In this document: positions 20,272-31,404 of the stretch, in pieces
Numbering within the stretch: position 1 is the first letter of the stretch
How the letters are laid out: every line of letters begins with the position of its first letter
Assembly: GCA_022823305.1 (NCBI GenBank)
Contig: JAJDXK010000101.1
Coordinates: forward strand, 62,001-126,000
Length of the DNA: 64,000 nucleotides
DNA from: Alphaproteobacteria bacterium
Lineage (GTDB): Bacteria > Pseudomonadota > Alphaproteobacteria > UBA828
Reading direction: 5' to 3'
The notes under the pieces: generated by a model
Told to the model about the DNA's origin: nothing
Database searches by the model: none
Seen by the model: the letters and a program-made list of their open reading frames with translations, nothing else
Program-made: the position numbers and the translations under genes

Positions 20272-22338
20272 ATGACGACGCTCACCATCGACGGCGTCGA
20301 GATCACGGTCGAGCCCGGCTCGACGGTGATGCAGGCCTGCGTCGCCGCCGGCAAGGAGATCCCCCACTTCTGCTACCACGACCGGCTCTCCATCGCCGGC
20401 AACTGCCGCATGTGCCTGGTGGAGATGGAGCGCTCGCCCAAGCCCATCGCGTCCTGCGCGATGCCGGCGGCGGACGGCATGGTGATCCGCACCGACACGC
20501 CGCAGGTGAAGAAGGCGCGGGAAGGGGTGATGGAGTTCCTGCTCATCAACCACCCGCTGGACTGCCCTATCTGCGACCAGGGCGGCGAGTGCGACCTGCA
20601 GGACCAGGCCATGGCCTACGGCCGCCACTTCAGCCGCTTCGACGAGGGCAAGCGCGCGGTGCGCGACAAGGACGTGGGCCCGCTGATCGAGACCATCATG
20701 ACGCGCTGCATCCACTGCACGCGCTGCATCCGCTTCGCCGACGAGATCGCGGGCGTCGAGGAGTTCGGCGCAGTCTTCCGCGGCGAACACATGGAGATCG
20801 GCACCTACGTCGCGAAGGCGGTGAGCTCCGAGCTCAGCGGCAACATGATCGACCTCTGCCCGGTGGGCGCGCTGACATCGAAGCCCTACGCCTTCGTCGC
20901 CCGCTCGTGGGAGCTGCGCACCACCGAGACCGTCGACGTGCTCGACGCGGTGGGCTCCAACATCCGGGTCGACGCGCGCGGCAGCGAGGTGCTGCGGGTG
21001 GTGCCGCGCCTGCACGACGACGTGAACGAGGAGTGGCTCTCGGACAAGAGCCGCTTCGCCTACGACGGGCTGCGCCGCCGCCGCCTCGACCGCTGCTACG
21101 TGCGCCGCGACGGCGCGCTCCGGCCCGCGAGCTGGGACGAGGCGTTCGACGCCATCGCCGCCGCGGCCGGGGGGCTGGAGGGCAAGCAGATCGCGGCGCT
21201 CGCGGGCGACATGGCGGATTGCGAAGCCATGACCGCGCTTGCCGACCTGATGGCGGCGCTCGGCTCGCCCAACCTCGACTGCCGCCAGGACGGCGCGAAG
21301 CTGGATGCCGCCAGCCGCGCCTCCTACCTCTTCAACACGACCATCGCCGGGATCGAGGAGGCCGACGCGATCCTGCTGATCGGCGCCAACCCGCGCTGGG
21401 AGGCCGCGCTCGTCAACGCGCGCATCCGCAAGCGCTGGCGCCGGGGCGGCCTCAAGGTCGGCGCCATCGGGCCGAAGGTCGACCTGACCTACCCCTGTCG
21501 CCACCTCGGCGAGGGGCCGCAGGACCTCGCCACCCTGGCTGCGGGCGGGCACGCTTTCGCCGACGTGCTGAAGCTCGCCGAGCGCCCGATGCTGATCGTC
21601 GGCCCCGGCGCGCTGGCGCGGCCCGACGGGGCGCAGGTGCTGGCGCACGCGAGGGCGCTGGCCGAGGCCACCGGCATGGTCGCGGAGGGCTGGAAGGGCT
21701 TCAACGTGCTGCACACCGCGGCCTCCCGCGTCGGCGGCCTCGACCTCGGCTTCGTGCCGGGCGAGGGGGGTCTCGACAGCGCGGCCATCCGCGAGGGGGC
21801 CGGCAGCGGCGCGATCCGCCTGCTCTACCTGCTGGGCGCTGACGAGACCGGGCTGGAGCGGCCCGAGGGCTGCTTCGTGGTCTACCAGGGCCACCACGGC
21901 GATGCCGGCGCGCGCGTCGCCGACGTGATCCTGCCCGGCGCGGCCTACACCGAGAAGCACGGCACCTACGTCAACCTCGAGGGCCGGCCGCAGCGGGCCT
22001 ATCCCGCGACGGCGCCGCTCGGCGAGGCGCGCGAGGACTGGCGCATCCTGCGCGCGCTCTCGGCCCGCCTCGGCACGCCGCTGACTTGCGACACGCTGGA
22101 CGAGCTCCGCGCCCGCATGGCGGAGCGGGCGCCCGCGCTGGCCGCGGTCGGCGAGATCGAGCAGGCCCCGTGGGGCGACTTCGGGGCCGCCGGGGCCATG
22201 GACGAGGCACCCTTCGCGAGCCCCATCGAGGACTTCTACCGCACCGATCCGATCACCCGCGCGTCGCAGACCATGAGCGAATGCAGCGCGGCGTTCGTCG
22301 CGGCGGACGAGGCGGAAGGGGGCGCCAGCCATGGCTGA
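20272..22338 (+). CDS. nuoG: NADH-quinone oxidoreductase subunit G
   Basis: Large Fe-S subunit of 688 residues. The N-terminal [2Fe-2S] ligands are C34, C45, C48 and C62. The His-Cys3 cluster uses H94, C98, C101 and C107. A [4Fe-4S] cluster uses C146, C149, C152 and C196. The remainder is a molybdopterin-oxidoreductase-like domain without the cofactor role. Start ATG 20272; the end overlaps nuoH by 8 bp. Confidence 0.97.
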   Translation: MTTLTIDGVEITVEPGSTVMQACVAAGKEIPHFCYHDRLSIAGNCRMCLVEMERSPKPIASCAMPAADGMVIRTDTPQVKKAREGVMEFLLINHPLDCPICDQGGECDLQDQAMAYGRHFSRFDEGKRAVRDKDVGPLIETIMTRCIHCTRCIRFADEIAGVEEFGAVFRGEHMEIGTYVAKAVSSELSGNMIDLCPVGALTSKPYAFVARSWELRTTETVDVLDAVGSNIRVDARGSEVLRVVPRLHDDVNEEWLSDKSRFAYDGLRRRRLDRCYVRRDGALRPASWDEAFDAIAAAAGGLEGKQIAALAGDMADCEAMTALADLMAALGSPNLDCRQDGAKLDAASRASYLFNTTIAGIEEADAILLIGANPRWEAALVNARIRKRWRRGGLKVGAIGPKVDLTYPCRHLGEGPQDLATLAAGGHAFADVLKLAERPMLIVGPGALARPDGAQVLAHARALAEATGMVAEGWKGFNVLHTAASRVGGLDLGFVPGEGGLDSAAIREGAGSGAIRLLYLLGADETGLERPEGCFVVYQGHHGDAGARVADVILPGAAYTEKHGTYVNLEGRPQRAYPATAPLGEAREDWRILRALSARLGTPLTCDTLDELRARMAERAPALAAVGEIEQAPWGDFGAAGAMDEAPFASPIEDFYRTDPITRASQTMSECSAAFVAADEAEGGASHG

Positions 22339-23347
22339 GGCCGGCGTCTGGAGCACCTATTTCTACCCGCTCTTCCTGACCGTGGGCTACATCCTGGCGA
22401 TCGTGGTGCCGCTGATGCTGGTGCTCGCCTTCATCACCTACTTCGAGCGCAAGGTGTGGGCGGCGATCCAGCTGCGCAAGGGGCCCAACGTGGTGGGGCC
22501 CTTCGGCCTGCTGCAGCCGGTGGCGGACGGCATCAAGTGCCTGTTCAAGGAGACCATCGTGCCGGCCGGCGCCAACCGCGCGCTCTTCGTGATGGCGCCC
22601 ATGGTCACCTTCAGCCTCGGCCTGATCGGCTGGGCCGTGATCCCCTTCGACGAGCACCTGGTGCTGGCCGACCTCAACGTCGGCCTGCTCTACCTCTTCG
22701 CCGTCTCCTCGCTGGGCGTCTACGGCATCATCATCGCAGGCTGGGCCAGCAACTCGAAGTACGCCTTCCTCGGCGCGCTGCGCTCGGCGGCGCAGATGGT
22801 CTCCTACGAGGTCTCCATCGGCTTCGTGCTGGTGACGGTGCTGCTCTGCGTCGGCTCGCTCAACCTCAACGACATCGTCGAGGCGCAGCGGGGGCTCTGG
22901 TTCTTCATCCCGCTCTTCCCGATGTTCGTGATCTACATCGTCTCGGCCCTGGCCGAGACCAACCGCACGCCCTTCGACCTGCCGGAGGCCGAGGGCGAGC
23001 TGGTCGCCGGCTACCAGGTGGAATACTCGTCGATGACCTGGCTGCTCTTCATGATGGGGGAGTACGCCAACATCGTGCTGCTGAGCGGGCTCAGCGTGAT
23101 CCTCTTCCTCGGCGGCTGGCTGCCGCCCTTCCACGTCGAGCCGCTGACATCCGTCCCCGGCGTGGTCTGGTTCCTGCTGAAGACGGCGGTCGTGGTCTTC
23201 ATCTTCACCTGGACCCGCGCGACGCTGCCGCGCTACCGCTACGACCAGCTCATGCGCCTCGGCTGGAAGGTCTTCCTGCCGGCCTCGCTCGCCATGGTGG
23301 TGATCGTCGCGGGCGCACTGCACGCGTTCGACTGGCTGCCGAGGTAA
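22331..23347 (+). CDS. nuoH: NADH-quinone oxidoreductase subunit H
   Basis: Membrane subunit of 338 residues with about eight helices, linking the quinone chamber to the proton-pumping arm. [21 protein letters not shown] and [20 protein letters not shown] are family signatures forming the quinone entrance. ATG at 22331 lies inside nuoG. nuoI follows after about 60 bp. Confidence 0.97.
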   Translation: MAEAGVWSTYFYPLFLTVGYILAIVVPLMLVLAFITYFERKVWAAIQLRKGPNVVGPFGLLQPVADGIKCLFKETIVPAGANRALFVMAPMVTFSLGLIGWAVIPFDEHLVLADLNVGLLYLFAVSSLGVYGIIIAGWASNSKYAFLGALRSAAQMVSYEVSIGFVLVTVLLCVGSLNLNDIVEAQRGLWFFIPLFPMFVIYIVSALAETNRTPFDLPEAEGELVAGYQVEYSSMTWLLFMMGEYANIVLLSGLSVILFLGGWLPPFHVEPLTSVPGVVWFLLKTAVVVFIFTWTRATLPRYRYDQLMRLGWKVFLPASLAMVVIVAGALHAFDWLPR

Positions 23348-23410
23348 TCGATATGGCGACGGCAAGGAGCCTGTGCTATGGCCGCGCCCGGCGTCGAGAG
23401 GGAGGTCGCC

Positions 23411-23899
23411 ATGCCGGCGATTGAGCAGACCGTCCGATCCTTGCTCCTGACCGAGCTCGCGGTCGGGCTGGGCGTGACCTTCAAGCAGATCTTCAAGCGC
23501 AAGGCGACGCTCAACTACCCCTACGAGAAAGGGATGCTGAGCCCGCGCTTCCGCGGCGAGCACGCGCTGCGCCGCTACCCCAATGGCGAGGAGCGCTGCA
23601 TCGCCTGCAAGCTGTGCGAGGCGATCTGCCCGGCCCAGGCCATCACCATAGAGGCGGAGCCGAGGGAGGACGGCAGCCGGCGCACCACCCGCTACGACAT
23701 CGATATGGTGAAGTGCATCTACTGCGGCTTCTGCCAAGAGGCCTGCCCGGTCGACGCCATCGTCGAGGGGCCCAACTTCGAGTTCGCCGCCGAGACCCGC
23801 GAGGAGCTGCTCTACAACAAGGAGAAGCTGCTCGACAACGGCGACCGCTGGGAGCGGGAGATCGCCGCCAACCTGAGTGCGGAGGCGCCCTACCGCTGA
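23411..23899 (+). CDS. nuoI: NADH-quinone oxidoreductase subunit I
   Basis: Ferredoxin-like subunit with two [4Fe-4S] clusters (N6a, N6b). Ligands C63, C66, C69 and C73 ([11 protein letters not shown]) and C102, C105, C108 and C112 ([11 protein letters not shown]) are seen. The ATG at 23411, 7 nt after GAGAGGGAGG, gives 162 residues, the usual alphaproteobacterial length; an upstream in-frame ATG at 23378 would add 11 residues and also has an AAGGAG. The C-terminus [11 protein letters not shown] is typical. Confidence 0.95.
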   Translation: MPAIEQTVRSLLLTELAVGLGVTFKQIFKRKATLNYPYEKGMLSPRFRGEHALRRYPNGEERCIACKLCEAICPAQAITIEAEPREDGSRRTTRYDIDMVKCIYCGFCQEACPVDAIVEGPNFEFAAETREELLYNKEKLLDNGDRWEREIAANLSAEAPYR

Positions 23900-23948
23900 G
23901 CCGGCACCGGCAGGGGCGGAGGGAAGAGCCAGACAGGGCCGCGGCACG

Positions 23949-24578
23949 ATGATCATCCAGACGATCATGTTCTACGTCTTCGCCGTGGTGACGGTGGGGG
24001 CGGGCGTCATGGTGATCGCCTCGCGCAACCCGGTGCACTCGGTGCTCTTCCTGATCCTCGCCTTCTTCAACTCGGCCGGGCTCTTCGTGATGATGGGGGC
24101 CGAGTTCCTGGCGATGATCCTGATCATCGTCTACGTCGGCGCCGTCGCGGTGCTCTTCCTCTTCGTCGTGATGATGCTGAACATCAATTTCGCCGAGCTG
24201 CGCGCGGGCTTCCTGCAGTACCTGCCCATCGGCGGCGTCATCGGCGTCATACTGCTGGCCGAGCTGGTGATGGTCTTCGCCTCGGGCGCGATCGACATCG
24301 AGGTGCCGACCAAGGTCGCCTCGCCGACGCCGCCGGCGGACGAGGTGAGCAACACCCAGGCGCTGGGCGACGTGCTCTACACGCGCTACGCCTACCTCTT
24401 CCAGGGCGCGGGCTTCATCCTGCTGATCGCCATGGTGGGCGCCATCGTGCTCACCCACCGCCGGCGCAGCGACGTGCGCCGCCAGCGCATCGCCGACCAG
24501 GTGGCGCGCGATCCCAAGGCCGCCGTTCAGGTCACCGACATCGAGCCGGGCGCGGAGGGGACATGGAAATCGGACTGA
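23949..24578 (+). CDS. nuoJ: NADH-quinone oxidoreductase subunit J
   Basis: Membrane subunit of 209 residues with five predicted helices. The helix [21 protein letters not shown] contains the family's conserved pi-bulge region. A cytosolic charged tail ([10 protein letters not shown] onwards) ends the protein. It overlaps nuoK by 16 bp. Confidence 0.96.
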   Translation: MIIQTIMFYVFAVVTVGAGVMVIASRNPVHSVLFLILAFFNSAGLFVMMGAEFLAMILIIVYVGAVAVLFLFVVMMLNINFAELRAGFLQYLPIGGVIGVILLAELVMVFASGAIDIEVPTKVASPTPPADEVSNTQALGDVLYTRYAYLFQGAGFILLIAMVGAIVLTHRRRSDVRRQRIADQVARDPKAAVQVTDIEPGAEGTWKSD

Positions 24579-24871
24579 CCCATTACCTCACCGTGGCCGC
24601 GGTCCTCTTCACCCTCGGCGTCGTCGGCATCTTCCTCAACCGCAAGAACGTCATCATCATCCTGATGGCGATCGAGCTGATGCTGCTTGCGGTCAACATC
24701 AACCTGGTCGCCTTCTCCACCTTCCTGAACGATATGGTGGGCCAGGTCTTCGCCATGCTCGTGCTCACGGTCGCGGCCGCAGAAGCCGCGATCGGGCTCG
24801 CCATCCTGGTGGTCTATTTCCGCAATCGCGGCAGTATCGCCGTCGAGGACGTCAACGTGATGAAGGGCTGA
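24563..24871 (+). CDS. nuoK: NADH-quinone oxidoreductase subunit K
   Basis: Small MrpC-like membrane subunit of 102 residues with three helices. Conserved membrane glutamates occur in [11 protein letters not shown]-like ([12 protein letters not shown]) and [11 protein letters not shown] contexts, as needed for proton translocation. Starts inside nuoJ. Confidence 0.97.
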   Translation: MEIGLTHYLTVAAVLFTLGVVGIFLNRKNVIIILMAIELMLLAVNINLVAFSTFLNDMVGQVFAMLVLTVAAAEAAIGLAILVVYFRNRGSIAVEDVNVMKG

Positions 24872-24877
24872 GGGCGC

Positions 24878-26806
24878 GTGCTCTACTACGCAGCGCCCAT
24901 TTTCCTGCCGCTCTTCGGGGCGGTGATCGCCGGCCTGTTCGGCCGCGTCATCGGCGCGCGCGCGGCCCAGCTCGTGACCTGCGGCGCCATGGGCGCCGCC
25001 GCGGTGCTGTCCATCGTCGTCTTCAACGAGGTGGTGCTGCAGGGCGAGGTGGGGACGGTCGTCCTCTTCGATTGGTTCAGCTCGGGCGACCTCGACGTCG
25101 ACTGGCTGCTCCGCTTCGACGAGCTGACCGGCGTGATGGTCTTCGTCGTCTGCGTGGTCTCCTTCCTGATCCACGTCTATTCCATCGGCTACATGGCGCA
25201 CGACCCCCATGTGCCGCGCTTCTTCGCCTACCTCTCGCTCTTCACCTTCTTCATGCTGGCGCTGGTGAGCGCCGACAACTTCCTGCAGATGTTCTTCGGC
25301 TGGGAAGGTGTGGGGCTGGTCTCCTATCTGCTGATCGGCTTCTGGTACAGGCGCCCGTCTGCCAACGCCGCGGCGATCAAGGCCTTCGTCGTCAACCGCG
25401 TCGGCGACTTCGGCTTCGCGCTCGGCATCCTCGCCATCTTCCTCATGTTCGACACCGTCTCCTTCGACGCCGTGTTCGCAGGCGCGCCGGGGATGGTGGA
25501 CGCCGAGCTCACCTTCCTCGGCCACTCCTTCGACTTCCTGGAGGTCGCCTGCATCCTGCTCTTCGTCGGCGCCATGGGGAAGTCGGCGCAGTTCCTGCTG
25601 CACACCTGGCTGCCCGACGCGATGGAGGGGCCGACCCCGGTCTCCGCGCTGATCCATGCCGCGACCATGGTGACCGCCGGCGTCTTCATGGTGGCGCGGC
25701 TCTCGCCGATCTTCGAGTACGCGCCCATCGCGCTCTCGGTGGTGACCTTCTTCGGCGCGACCACGGCGATCTTCGCGGCGACCATCGCGATCACCCAGAA
25801 CGACATCAAGCGGGTGATCGCGTACTCGACCTGCAGCCAGCTCGGCTACATGTTCTTCGCCTGCGGCGTCTCGGCCTACGGCGCCGGCATCTTCCACCTC
25901 ACCACCCACGCCTTCTTCAAGGCGCTGCTCTTCCTCGGCGCGGGCGCGGTGATCCACGCCATGTCCGACGAGCAGGACATGCGCAAGATGGGCGGCATCT
26001 GGCGCATGATCCCGCTCACCTACGTGCTGATGTGGGTGGGCAACCTGGCGCTCGCCGGGATCTTCCCCTTCTCGGGCTTCTTCTCGAAGGACATCATCCT
26101 GGAGTCCGCCTTCGCCTCGCACACCGGGCTCGGCATGTACGCCTTCGGGCTCGGCATCCTCGCGGCCTTCCTCACCGCGTTCTACTCGTGGCGGCTGCTC
26201 TTCCTGACCTTCCACGGCAAGCCCCGCGCCGACGAGCGGGTGATGGCGCACGTGCACGAGGCGCCGGCGGTGATGTGGGTGCCGCTGGTGGGGCTGGCCA
26301 TCGGCGCCATCGTGATCGGCTACCTGATGCTGCCGATGGTGGCGACCGACATCGACTTCTGGGGCACCTCGATCCTGGTGCTGCCGATCCACAACGCACT
26401 GGAGGAGGCGCACCACGTCGACTTCTGGGTCAAGGCGCTGCCCATGGCGGTCGGCGTGCTAGGCATCGCCGGCGCCTTCCTCTTCTACGTGCTGAAGCCG
26501 GAGCTGCCCGGCCTGCTGGCTGCCCGGGCGCGGCCGGTCTACCTCTTCCTGCTCAACAAGTGGTACTTCGACGAGCTCTACGACATCCTCTTCGTCCGTT
26601 CCGCCAAGTACCTCGGGCGCAACCTGTGGAAGCAGGGGGACGGCGCCGTGATCGACGGCATCGGGCCGGACGGGATCGCGGCGGCGACGCTCTCGGTCGC
26701 GCGCCGCGCGGTCAAGCTCCAGTCGGGCTACGTCTACCACTACGCCTTCGCGATGCTGCTGGGACTGGCTGCCATCGTGACCTGGTACCTGATCGCGGGC
26801 AGGTAG
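24878..26806 (+). CDS. nuoL: NADH-quinone oxidoreductase subunit L
   Basis: Antiporter-like proton-pumping subunit of 642 residues, the normal length, ending in the long lateral helix and a last membrane segment. The [20 protein letters not shown] block is diagnostic. GTG start at 24878, 6 bp after nuoK. The conserved key lysine and glutamate regions ([17 protein letters not shown]) are intact. Confidence 0.97.
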   Translation: MLYYAAPIFLPLFGAVIAGLFGRVIGARAAQLVTCGAMGAAAVLSIVVFNEVVLQGEVGTVVLFDWFSSGDLDVDWLLRFDELTGVMVFVVCVVSFLIHVYSIGYMAHDPHVPRFFAYLSLFTFFMLALVSADNFLQMFFGWEGVGLVSYLLIGFWYRRPSANAAAIKAFVVNRVGDFGFALGILAIFLMFDTVSFDAVFAGAPGMVDAELTFLGHSFDFLEVACILLFVGAMGKSAQFLLHTWLPDAMEGPTPVSALIHAATMVTAGVFMVARLSPIFEYAPIALSVVTFFGATTAIFAATIAITQNDIKRVIAYSTCSQLGYMFFACGVSAYGAGIFHLTTHAFFKALLFLGAGAVIHAMSDEQDMRKMGGIWRMIPLTYVLMWVGNLALAGIFPFSGFFSKDIILESAFASHTGLGMYAFGLGILAAFLTAFYSWRLLFLTFHGKPRADERVMAHVHEAPAVMWVPLVGLAIGAIVIGYLMLPMVATDIDFWGTSILVLPIHNALEEAHHVDFWVKALPMAVGVLGIAGAFLFYVLKPELPGLLAARARPVYLFLLNKWYFDELYDILFVRSAKYLGRNLWKQGDGAVIDGIGPDGIAAATLSVARRAVKLQSGYVYHYAFAMLLGLAAIVTWYLIAGR

Positions 26807-26810
26807 CGGC

Positions 26811-28352
26811 ATGACCGACTGGCCGATCCTGTCCACCGTCACCTTCCTGCCGCTGGTGGGGGTGTTCTTCATCCTGCTGATCCGGGGCGAGGAGAAGCAG
26901 GTCGCGGCCAATTCCCGGCACCTCGCGCTGTGGACCTCGGTGGTCACCTTCGCGCTCTCGCTGGTGCTGGTGGCCGACTTCGACACCACCACGGCGGAGT
27001 TCCAGTTCGTCGAGTTCGTGCCCTGGCTGCCCGAGCACAACATCGCCTACCACCTGGGCGTGGACGGGATCTCGATCTTCTTCCTGATCCTGACCACCTT
27101 CCTGATCCCGATCTGCATCCTCGCCTCGTGGGAGGCGATCGGGACGCGCGTGCGCGAGTTCATGATCGCCTTCCTGGTGATGGAGACGCTGATCGTCGGC
27201 GTCTTCTGCTCCCTCGACTTCGTGATGTTCTACATCTTCTTCGAGGGGCAGCTGATCCCGATGTTCCTGATCATCGGCATCTGGGGCGGCGCCAGGCGGG
27301 TCTATTCCGCCTTCAAGTTCTTCCTCTACACGCTGGTGGGGTCGGTGCTCTTCCTGCTGGCGATCCTCTTCATGTACCTCGACGCCGGCACCACAGACAT
27401 CCCGACGCTGCTCGTGCACGAATTCGCGCCGGCGGTGCAGACCTGGCTCTGGCTCGCGCTCTTCGCCTCCTTCGCGGTCAAGCTGCCGATGTGGCCCTTC
27501 CACACCTGGCTGCCGGATGCGCACGTGGAGGCGCCGACGGCGGGTTCGGTGATCCTCGCCGGCATCCTGCTGAAGATGGGGGGCTACGGCTTCCTGCGCT
27601 TCTCGCTGCCGATGCTCCCCGACGCCAGCGAGTTCTTCGTGCCCTTCGTCTACTCGCTGAGCGTGGTGGCGATCATCTACACCTCGCTGGTCGCGCTCAT
27701 GCAGCAGGACATGAAGAAGCTGATCGCCTACTCCTCGGTCGCCCACATGGGGATCGTGACCATCGGCATCTTCACCTTCACCGGGCAGGGCATCGAAGGC
27801 GGCATCATCCAGATGCTGAGCCACGGCATCGTCTCGGCGGCGCTCTTCCTCTGCGTCGGCGTGGTCTACGATCGCACGCATACGCGCGAGATCGCGGACT
27901 ACGGCGGGCTGGTGCACCGCATGCCGATCTACGCCTTCGTCCTCATGGTGTTCACGCTGGCCGCCATCGGGCTCCCCGGCACCAGCGGCTTCGTCGGCGA
28001 GTTCATGGTGCTGGTTGGGGCCTTCCAGTCCAACACCTGGGTCGCCTCGCTGGCGCTCACCGGCGTGATCCTGGGCGCGGCCTACATGCTCTGGCTCTAC
28101 CGCCGCGTGATCTTCGGCGAGCTCACCAAGGAGAACCTCAAGTCGATCACCGACCTCAACTGGCGCGAGGTCGGCATCTTCGCGCCGCTGGTCTCGCTCG
28201 CGCTGGTGCTCGGGCTCTACCCCGAGCCCTTCCTCGACGTGCTGCACGTCTCGGTCGAGAACCTGATCGCGCAGACCAGGGGCGCGGCCGATCTGCCGGT
28301 CGCGGATGTACCCGAAAGGGTGCCCGTGCCCACGCTGGCGGCGCTGAATTAG
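26811..28352 (+). CDS. nuoM: NADH-quinone oxidoreductase subunit M
   Basis: Antiporter-like proton-pumping subunit of 513 residues with about 14 helices. Signature blocks are [17 protein letters not shown], then [20 protein letters not shown], then [14 protein letters not shown]. It starts four bases after nuoL and ends ten before nuoN. Confidence 0.97.
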   Translation: MTDWPILSTVTFLPLVGVFFILLIRGEEKQVAANSRHLALWTSVVTFALSLVLVADFDTTTAEFQFVEFVPWLPEHNIAYHLGVDGISIFFLILTTFLIPICILASWEAIGTRVREFMIAFLVMETLIVGVFCSLDFVMFYIFFEGQLIPMFLIIGIWGGARRVYSAFKFFLYTLVGSVLFLLAILFMYLDAGTTDIPTLLVHEFAPAVQTWLWLALFASFAVKLPMWPFHTWLPDAHVEAPTAGSVILAGILLKMGGYGFLRFSLPMLPDASEFFVPFVYSLSVVAIIYTSLVALMQQDMKKLIAYSSVAHMGIVTIGIFTFTGQGIEGGIIQMLSHGIVSAALFLCVGVVYDRTHTREIADYGGLVHRMPIYAFVLMVFTLAAIGLPGTSGFVGEFMVLVGAFQSNTWVASLALTGVILGAAYMLWLYRRVIFGELTKENLKSITDLNWREVGIFAPLVSLALVLGLYPEPFLDVLHVSVENLIAQTRGAADLPVADVPERVPVPTLAALN

Positions 28353-28362
28353 GGGCGGGGCG

Positions 28363-29823
28363 ATGCAGACCTTCGTCGAGCCCGACTACCTGCCGGCCCT
28401 GCCCGAGCTCTTCCTCGCCGGCGCCTCGGTGACGCTGCTGATGGCGGGCGTCTTCATCGGCGACCGCTCGACCCGGCTCATGACCTGGCTCGCCTGCGTC
28501 GCCATGGCGATCGCCTTCGTCATGGTGCTGGCGCTGCCCGACGAGCGCACGACCACCTTCTTCGGCCTCTTCGTGGTGGACGGCTTCGCCGCCTTCATGA
28601 AGTGCCTGGTGCTGGTAGGCGCGGCGGTGACGCTGATCGTCGGCATCGGCTACGTGAAGCGCGAGGGGATGAACCGCTTCGAGTTCCCGGTGCTGATCGT
28701 CTTCGCCACCCTCGGCATGCTGCTGATGATCTCGGCGAACGACCTGATCGCGCTCTACGTCGGGCTCGAGCTGCAGAGCCTCTCACTTTACATCGTCGCC
28801 GCCTTCCGCCGGGATTCGCTGCGCTCGACCGAGGCCGGCCTCAAGTACTTCGTGCTGGGCGCGATCTCGTCGGGCCTGCTGCTCTACGGCTGCTCTATGG
28901 TCTACGGCTTCACCGGGACCACCCAGTTCGAGGGGATCGCGGAGGCGCTCGTCACCACGGTGCCGGGCAACGTCGCGGCCGAGACGGGGGTGCTGATCGG
29001 CCTCGTCTTCATCGCCGCGGCTCTGGCCTTCAAGGTCTCGGCGGTGCCCTTCCACATGTGGACGCCGGACGTTTACGAGGGCGCGCCGACGCCGGTCACC
29101 GCCTTCTTCGCCGCAGCGCCCAAGGTCGCGGCCATGGCGCTGCTGCTCAGGGTTTTCCTCGGCCCCTTCCACGAGCTTGCCGGCCAGTGGGACCAGATCG
29201 TCATCTTCGTCTCGGTGGCCTCGATGGGCCTCGGCGCCTTCGCCGCCATCGGCCAGAAGAACATCAAGCGGCTGATGGCCTACAGCTCCATCGGCCATGT
29301 CGGCTACGCGCTGGTCGGGCTCGCGGCCGGCACGCCGGAGGGGATCCGGGGCGTGATCGTCTACATGGCGATCTACATGGTGATGACGCTGGGCGGCTTC
29401 GCCTGCATCCTCGCCATGCGCCAGCGCGGCCAGATGGTGGAGGAGATCAGCGACCTCTCCGGCCTTTCCAAGACCAACCCGGCGCTGGCGCTCGCGCTCG
29501 CGATCTTCATGTTCTCGATGGCCGGCATCCCGCCGCTCGCCGGCTTCTTCGGCAAGCTCTACGTGTTCCTGGCGGCGGTGGACGAGGGGCTCTACGGACT
29601 CGCCATCTTCGGCGTGCTGGCGAGCGTGGTCGGCGCCTACTACTACATCAGGATCGTCAAGGTGATGTACTTCGACCAGCCGACCGAGGGCTTCGACCGC
29701 CCGGTCGGCCTGGAGCTCAGCGCCGTGCTCGCGGGCACCGGCATCATCACGCTCTTCTTCTTCGCCTATCCCGGGCCGATCCTGGCCGGGGCGGAAGCCG
29801 CCGCCGCGGCGCTCGTGCCCTGA
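28363..29823 (+). CDS. nuoN: NADH-quinone oxidoreductase subunit N
   Basis: Third antiporter-like pumping subunit, 486 residues. Blocks [19 protein letters not shown], then [20 protein letters not shown], then [19 protein letters not shown] identify it. Completes the fourteen-gene operon. Its TGA stop overlaps the apparent CTG start of birA. Confidence 0.97.
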   Translation: MQTFVEPDYLPALPELFLAGASVTLLMAGVFIGDRSTRLMTWLACVAMAIAFVMVLALPDERTTTFFGLFVVDGFAAFMKCLVLVGAAVTLIVGIGYVKREGMNRFEFPVLIVFATLGMLLMISANDLIALYVGLELQSLSLYIVAAFRRDSLRSTEAGLKYFVLGAISSGLLLYGCSMVYGFTGTTQFEGIAEALVTTVPGNVAAETGVLIGLVFIAAALAFKVSAVPFHMWTPDVYEGAPTPVTAFFAAAPKVAAMALLLRVFLGPFHELAGQWDQIVIFVSVASMGLGAFAAIGQKNIKRLMAYSSIGHVGYALVGLAAGTPEGIRGVIVYMAIYMVMTLGGFACILAMRQRGQMVEEISDLSGLSKTNPALALALAIFMFSMAGIPPLAGFFGKLYVFLAAVDEGLYGLAIFGVLASVVGAYYYIRIVKVMYFDQPTEGFDRPVGLELSAVLAGTGIITLFFFAYPGPILAGAEAAAAALVP

Positions 29824-30638
29824 GCGCGACCGCCGAGAGCGCCGCCGACACCGCCCCCCTGCCGCAGGCGGCGCTGCCGCGGGGCTACACCCTGATCGCC
29901 CTCGAGGAGGCCGGCAGCACCAACGACGAGGCGCGCGCCCGCGCGACCGCCGGCGCGCCGGAGGGCACCGTCGTCTGGGCGCGGCGCCAGAGCGCTGGAC
30001 GCGGCCGCCGCGGGCGCACCTGGGTCTCGCCCGCAGGCAACCTCTATCTCTCGCTGGTCCTGCGCCCCTCGTGCGAGGCGCGCCGGGTCGCTCAGCTCTC
30101 CTTCGTCGCCGCGCTCGGAGTCGCGGACCTGGTGGACGCGCGGCTGCCCGGCCGCGCCCGCTGCAAGTGGCCCAACGACGTGCTCGTGGACGGCGCCAAG
30201 GTCGCGGGCCTGCTGCTGGAATCCTCGCTCGCGCCGGGCGGGCAGGTGGACTGGGTGGTGCTCGGCATCGGCGTCAACCTGGCAAGCCATCCCGGAATCG
30301 AGGGGCCGGTTCCATCGACGAGCCTTGCCGCGGCGGGCGCCGCCCCGCTCGCGCCCGAGGACGCGCTGCCCGTGCTCCTCGCGGCACTTGCCCGGCGGCG
30401 GCAGGCGTGGGAGGAGGAGGGCTTCGCGGCGGTGCGGGATGCCTGGCTCGCCCGCGCCCACGGGCTGGGCGGGCCGGTGACGGTGGCGAACGGGGAGCGC
30501 CGCCTCGCCGGCACCTTCGCCGGGCTGGACGAGGACGGCGCCCTGGTGCTCGCGCAGGAGGGCGGGACCGCTCTCACGATCCCGGCCGGCGACGTCTTCT
30601 TCGGCGAGGCGGGGACGGACCATGCTGCTCGCGGTTGA
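29820..30638 (+). CDS. birA: Biotin--[acetyl-CoA-carboxylase] ligase, monofunctional; CTG start
   Basis: Attaches biotin to carboxylases. The biotin/AMP loop [14 protein letters not shown] and [17 protein letters not shown] are intact, and an SH3-like C-terminal domain follows. There is no N-terminal helix-turn-helix, so it should not repress biotin genes. No ATG, GTG or TTG exists in frame between the overlap with nuoN and the catalytic core ([17 protein letters not shown]). The only reasonable start is CTG at 29820, overlapping the nuoN stop (CTGA), implying translation coupled to nuoN. Length with this start is 272 residues. It overlaps coaX by 17 bp. Confidence 0.9.
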   Translation: MSATAESAADTAPLPQAALPRGYTLIALEEAGSTNDEARARATAGAPEGTVVWARRQSAGRGRRGRTWVSPAGNLYLSLVLRPSCEARRVAQLSFVAALGVADLVDARLPGRARCKWPNDVLVDGAKVAGLLLESSLAPGGQVDWVVLGIGVNLASHPGIEGPVPSTSLAAAGAAPLAPEDALPVLLAALARRRQAWEEEGFAAVRDAWLARAHGLGGPVTVANGERRLAGTFAGLDEDGALVLAQEGGTALTIPAGDVFFGEAGTDHAARG

Positions 30639-31404
30639 CGCCGGCAACACCAACACCGTGTTCGCCGTGTTCGCCGGCGAGGACGAGGCGCCGCTCGGCC
30701 AGTGGCGGGCCATGACCGACGCGCGCCGCACCAGCGACGAGTACGCGGTCTGGCTGGGCCAGCTCCTCGCACAGGCGGGCGTGCGGCTCGGCGACATCGA
30801 CGAGGCCATCGTGTCCAGCGTGGTGCCGCAGGGGGTCGGTGCGCTGAAATCCCTCTGCGCCGACCATTGCGGGTGCCAGGCCGCGGTCGTGGGCGAGCCG
30901 GGCGTCGACCTCGGCATCGCCGTCAACGTGCCGAACCCCGACGAGGTGGGGGCGGACCGGCTGGTCAACACCGTGGGCGCCCACGTGCGCCACGCGGGCG
31001 CGCTCGTCATCCTCGACTTCGGTACCGCGACCACCTTCGATTCCGTGAGCGCGGACGGCGCCTACGACGGCGGCATCATCGCGCCCGGCATCGCGCTCTC
31101 GCTGGAGGCGCTGCACCGGGCCGCGGCCCAGCTCCCGCGCATCGCCGTCAAGCGGCCCGAGCGGGTGATCGGCCGGGCGACGGTGCCGGCGATGCAGTCC
31201 GGCATCTACTGGGGCTACGTCGGGCTGATCGAGGGCATCACGGACCGCATGAAGGCGGAGATCGCCGCGCCCGTGACCACGGTGGCGACCGGCGGCCTCG
31301 CGAGCCTCTTCGCCGATGCGACGCCCGCGATCGACACGGTCGACCCCGACCTCACCATCCGGGGCCTGCGCGAGGTCCACCGCCGCAACCGGGGAGGACG
31401 GTGA
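30622..31404 (+). CDS. coaX: Type III pantothenate kinase
   Basis: First enzyme of coenzyme A synthesis, 260 residues. ASKHA-fold phosphate loop [11 protein letters not shown] is at the N-terminus; LVILDFGTATTFDSV and the DGGIIAPGIALSLEAL segment are typical of CoaX. It overlaps birA by 17 bp and the rnj GTG by four bases. The order birA-coaX-rnj after nuoN is commonly seen in alphaproteobacteria. Confidence 0.95.
   Translation: MLLAVDAGNTNTVFAVFAGEDEAPLGQWRAMTDARRTSDEYAVWLGQLLAQAGVRLGDIDEAIVSSVVPQGVGALKSLCADHCGCQAAVVGEPGVDLGIAVNVPNPDEVGADRLVNTVGAHVRHAGALVILDFGTATTFDSVSADGAYDGGIIAPGIALSLEALHRAAAQLPRIAVKRPERVIGRATVPAMQSGIYWGYVGLIEGITDRMKAEIAAPVTTVATGGLASLFADATPAIDTVDPDLTIRGLREVHRRNRGGR

Noticed and set aside
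20047-22356. Long minus-strand frame opposite nuoF/nuoG (and similar ones at 4666-6702 and 24527-26416)
   Set aside because: Shadow frames of conserved nuo and suf genes; low-complexity composition and no motifs.
29820-30638. birA as a broken gene or frameshift because it lacks a standard start
   Set aside because: The catalytic core is complete and in one frame; only the start codon is unusual, so a CTG start is simpler.
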